From: JAOUEA01 sp963810945 | GTDB taxonomy: Bacteria > Actinomycetota > UBA4738 > HRBIN12 | Direction: 5' to 3' | NCBI GenBank assembly: GCA_963810945.1 | Contig: CAWEPI010000008.1 | Location: 1,178,001 to 1,242,000 of the forward strand | Length of the DNA stretch: 64,000 bases | Part shown: positions 61,247 to 64,000 of the stretch, piece by piece | How positions within the stretch are numbered: the stretch's first letter is position 1 | Layout: every line of letters starts with the position of its first letter | Notes under the pieces: model-generated | What the model was told of the DNA's origin: nothing | The model's input: only the letters and a program-made list of their open reading frames with translations | The model's database searches: none | Position numbers and translations under genes: made by a program

Positions 61247-62350
61247 TCAAGCCGCGATGGGCGTGCTCGGCGTGAGCCGGCCCGTCTTGCGGACGAGCTG
61301 GTCCACCACGTACTTGGCGTCCCTGCCCACGCCGGGGAGCACGTCCGAGGCCACCGAGAACTGGAACGGGAGCCCCACGAAGTAGAGGCCGGGCTCGGAG
61401 CCGACGACGCCACGCTCGTGCGTCGGCGCGCCGTCCTCGTCGAAGATCGGGAGATCGATCCACGAGAGATCGTGGCGGAACCCCGTTGCCCAGATCACGT
61501 TGGCGACGTCCGGAACCCGCCCGTCCTCCAGCACGGGCCGGCCGTCGCGCACGGCGACGGTCTTGGGCACGCGCCGCACCCCCGCGTCGACCAGCTGCTT
61601 CGGCTTCACGCGCACCAACGGGTTGCCATGGGAGCCGGCGGACGCGTGCACCTTGCGGCCGAGCGGGGTCCGCAGCGTCAACACGTGCCGACCCGCGAAG
61701 ACCACCAGCCGCGTGCCGAGGACCCGCGCGAACGTCCCGTCGATGTCGAACGGGATGTGACCGAGCTCCGGACCCGAGAGCCACGTGGGGTGCGCGCGCG
61801 CGGCTTCCAGCGCGATGTCGCCTCCCGAGTTGCCCGCGCCCACGACCAGCACGCCGCCCTCGCGGAGCTGCGCGGGGTTGCGGTACGCGCTGGAGTGCAT
61901 CTGCACGATGGCGGGGTCGAGGTCGTGCGCGATCGTGGGGATGCGCGGCTCCTGATGGGCGCCCGTCGCGACGATCACGTTCGCGGTCTCGAACCGCGTG
62001 TCGCCGGCCGAGACGACGTAGGTCTCGCCCTCTCGCCACACCCGGTCGACGCGGACGCCGGTCCGCACGGGGAGCGCGAACCGCGCGGCGTAGGCCTCCA
62101 GGTAGTCGGCCATCTCGTCCTTCGTGGGCATGGCGGAACCCTTCGCGGGGAACCGCATCCCCGGAAGCCCGACGTAGCGGGCCGGCGTGAACAGGCGCAG
62201 AGAGTCGTAGCGGTTCCGCCACGCGTCGCCCACCCGCGCGTTCGCATCCAGGATCACGAACGACCGTCCGGTCTTCCGCAGGTATGTACCGGCCCACAGG
62301 CCCGCCTGACTCCCGCCGATCACCACGGTCTCGAACCTCTCGATGTGCAT
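61247..62350 (-). CDS. CzcO/FMO-like NAD(P)/FAD oxidoreductase
   Basis: A 367-residue flavoprotein. FAD motif VVIGGSQAGLWAGTYLRKTG, NAD(P) motif VLVVGAGNSGGDIALEAA and ATGFRHDLSWIDLP resemble the protein at 40906 but in a shorter form. It may be a monooxygenase or putative K+/cation-linked CzcO protein; the substrate is unknown. GCAGGAGGG precedes the ATG. It lies downstream of the LuxR/TPR regulator on the same strand, 119 nt away. Confidence 0.85.
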   Translation of the reverse strand: MHIERFETVVIGGSQAGLWAGTYLRKTGRSFVILDANARVGDAWRNRYDSLRLFTPARYVGLPGMRFPAKGSAMPTKDEMADYLEAYAARFALPVRTGVRVDRVWREGETYVVSAGDTRFETANVIVATGAHQEPRIPTIAHDLDPAIVQMHSSAYRNPAQLREGGVLVVGAGNSGGDIALEAARAHPTWLSGPELGHIPFDIDGTFARVLGTRLVVFAGRHVLTLRTPLGRKVHASAGSHGNPLVRVKPKQLVDAGVRRVPKTVAVRDGRPVLEDGRVPDVANVIWATGFRHDLSWIDLPIFDEDGAPTHERGVVGSEPGLYFVGLPFQFSVASDVLPGVGRDAKYVVDQLVRKTGRLTPSTPIAA

Positions 62351-62469
62351 GTCCCGTCCCTCCTGCGTCGGTGTGGGACGACGTTAGGGCTGCGGGGCTC
62401 GGCCCTTCATCGACGGAAGTAACCAACCTGCGGAGCGGGCCCTGTGGTGCATATGCACCACGTCCGCGC

Positions 62470-64000
62470 CTAGGTCAGGCCGTGCTCGAACGCGAACGCG
62501 GTGGCCGCCGAGCGCGAGGAGACGTCGATCTTGGCGAAGATGTTCTGCAGGTGGCGCGCGACGGTGTGCTCGCTGATCACGAGCTCCACCGCGATGTCGC
62601 GATTCGTCCTGCCGTCCGCGACGAGGCGGAGCACCTCGGCCTCACGGGCCGTGAGCCCGGCCGGGAGCGCCTCGGGTCCCGCCAAGAGCCGGGTGACGGC
62701 GGCGGCATCGGGCCGCGCGCCAAGCCGCTCGAACGACGCCAGGGCGGCGCGCAGCTCGAGCGCGGCGCCCTCGTCGTCCCCGCCCGCACGGATCGCCCGC
62801 GCGTAGAGCACCCTCGCCCGCGCCGCCTCGTAGGGGAGCTTCAGCTGCTGCCATGCGGCGCACGCCTCGCGGAGTCGATCGAGGGCGGGCGCTACCTCTC
62901 CGGATGCCAGGTGGAGCGCGCCCGAAGCCGTCGCCGCCGAGGCCGCGAACGCGGGGGTGCCGGCGTCGCGCGCCATCGTCTCCAGCTCCTCGACCGCCGC
63001 GCGGGCCTCGGCGAGGTCTCCCGCGACGAGCGCGACCTCCACCTGCGCCGCGAGGAGCCGGGTGCGCCGCGGGCGCTGCCGTTCGGCGTCGAGGGTGAGG
63101 CGCAAGCCCGTCCGGGCCGCCTCGACCTTGCCTTGCGCCAGCCGCAGGAGTGCGAGACCGGGCTGCGGATCGCCGCCGAGCTCGTGCGCGCGGGCGAACG
63201 CCGCCTCGGCACCCTCCACGTCGCCGGTGCGACGGCGGACCTCGCCGACCTGGTTGAGCGCGGCCGCCGCGAGGCCCGGATCGAGCGTGGCCATCTCGTC
63301 CGAGGCGAGGAGCGCCTCGGCCTCGGCCTCGGGCCAGGCGCCGCGCAGACGGGCGACCTCGGCGCGATTCACCCGGCACATCCCGGGGAACGGGGCGTTC
63401 GGCTGGAGGGCGTCGCACCAGGCGCGCGCGGCGTCGCTCCACTCGCCCGCGCGTCGGACGTCGCTCACCTCGAGGCACGCCTGGATCAGGTTGCAGTAGA
63501 TGATGCCGGTGAAGTACGGGCTCAGGTCGCCCGCCAGGACGGCCGTCATGGCCTCGTCGAGCAGGGCCAGCCCCGGCTGGACCTCGCCCGCGTCGATCAG
63601 CGCCAGTCCCTCGGTATTGATCGCGATCGCGACGAGGTCCCGGTCGCCGAAGCGCTGACCGATCTCGATCGCCTGCCGCGCCAACGCGAGCGTGCGGTCG
63701 AGCTCACCCGCGAACCGGGCGGCGTTGGCCTCGACCACGGCGAGGAACCCCTGCTCCGTGCACGCGGGTTCGTCCTGCAGGTGACGATGGGCCCGCATCA
63801 GGTAGCCCGTGCCGACCGACGTCTCCTCGCGGACGAGGTGCTCGATCGCGAGACGCGCGGCCACGGCGCCCGCGGCGCGCTCGTCCCCGGCGGCGGCGTA
63901 GGCCGCGTACGCCTTCTGGCGCGCCTCGAGCGACTCCTCAAGGTGCGAGGTCCACCAGGCGGCGTCGGCGAGACCCTCGAGGTCGCCCGCGGTCATCGAC
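62470..64000 (-). CDS. LuxR-type regulator with TPR sensor region, 5' end outside the window
   Basis: At least 508 residues. Twelve or so TPR-like helical pairs (AEAAFARAHELGGDPQPGLALL and similar) lead to a C-terminal LuxR helix-turn-helix (LTAREAEVLRLVADGRTNRDIA, ISEHTVARHLQNIFAKI). The ATG at 63996 could be the start, but relatives carry 30-40 more residues before the LEGLADAAWW block, so the gene probably continues past the right edge. It may control the flavoprotein gene downstream. Confidence 0.85.
   Translation of the reverse strand, partial: SMTAGDLEGLADAAWWTSHLEESLEARQKAYAAYAAAGDERAAGAVAARLAIEHLVREETSVGTGYLMRAHRHLQDEPACTEQGFLAVVEANAARFAGELDRTLALARQAIEIGQRFGDRDLVAIAINTEGLALIDAGEVQPGLALLDEAMTAVLAGDLSPYFTGIIYCNLIQACLEVSDVRRAGEWSDAARAWCDALQPNAPFPGMCRVNRAEVARLRGAWPEAEAEALLASDEMATLDPGLAAAALNQVGEVRRRTGDVEGAEAAFARAHELGGDPQPGLALLRLAQGKVEAARTGLRLTLDAERQRPRRTRLLAAQVEVALVAGDLAEARAAVEELETMARDAGTPAFAASAATASGALHLASGEVAPALDRLREACAAWQQLKLPYEAARARVLYARAIRAGGDDEGAALELRAALASFERLGARPDAAAVTRLLAGPEALPAGLTAREAEVLRLVADGRTNRDIAVELVISEHTVARHLQNIFAKIDVSSRSAATAFAFEHGLT

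Noticed and set aside
1..64000. CRISPR arrays, insertion sequences, transposases, phage genes, rRNA and known riboswitches
   Set aside because: I found no spaced repeats, no transposase or integrase motifs and no recognisable riboswitch or rRNA sequence. The only mobile-element hint is the tRNA-Arg duplicate.

Overview
The window is high-GC DNA, dense with genes. Its gene content points to an uncultured actinobacterium (phylum Actinomycetota): a SigB/SigF-type sigma factor with partner-switching proteins, a SARP (BTAD) regulator with WD40 repeats, PspC/LiaF envelope-stress proteins, DUF6458, DUF6328, DUF6629, CsbD, a GPGG-motif small membrane protein and PPOX/DinB proteins. Starts are often GTG or TTG. 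Many genes have a TAnnnT -10-like box 4-10 bases before the start and no Shine-Dalgarno sequence, which suggests leaderless mRNAs. The phylum call is inference; no rRNA or ribosomal protein gene is present to anchor it.

Layout. 1-7.4 kb: end of a GH4 glycosidase, a quinone oxidoreductase, a terpene-cyclase-fold protein, a secreted sulfatase, a secreted phosphoesterase, and small PPOX, DinB and HAD proteins. 7.6-9.3 kb: an ECF sigma factor overlapping a one-pass membrane protein, probably its antagonist. 10.1-16.6 kb: a tRNA-linked accessory region. It holds tRNA-Arg(CCT), a 43-nt direct repeat of the tRNA 3' half 1.3 kb downstream, a DoxX gene and a TolB-like fragment between them, a large SARP-WD40 regulator and a second tRNA 3' relic. 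16.6-22.3 kb: FAD oxidase, DUF1697, a PAP2-kinase membrane fusion, SRPBCC, STAS and Crp/Fnr genes.

22.4-37 kb is the most coherent block. A SigB-type sigma factor with anti-sigma-like ATPase-fold proteins and STAS antagonists is followed by a PAS/GAF/SpoIIE phosphatase and many small stress-type proteins (CsbD, CDGSH, haem-oxygenase-fold enzyme, zinc-ribbon proteins, small membrane proteins, YtxH-like, DUF6458, DUF6328). Nine candidate SigB-type promoters (GTTT or GTGT, 14-17 nt, GGGTAG or close) lie upstream of these genes. I read this as a general stress regulon clustered around its own sigma factor and switch proteins.

37-64 kb: an S9 peptidase, a DUF1345 protein, a Pro/Thr-rich membrane protein, a flavin monooxygenase, a large adenylate-cyclase/ATPase/TPR gene with many frame breaks, TMEM175, GNAT, a three-gene ABC-2 exporter, an SGNH hydrolase, a minus-strand run of FAD oxidoreductase, amidohydrolase and GcvT/DmdA-like enzyme, a PspC histidine kinase and NarL regulator opposite a PspC/LiaF-like gene, DUF6629, a zinc-finger protein, BI-1/YccA, a CzcO-like oxidoreductase and a LuxR/TPR regulator running off the right edge.

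Quality warning. Eleven genes need frame corrections. By my count there are 24 one-base indels, about 20 of them single-base insertions, plus one in-frame stop. Removing one base usually restores a perfect family match, so most look like sequencing or assembly errors. Such genes are given as one feature over their full span.
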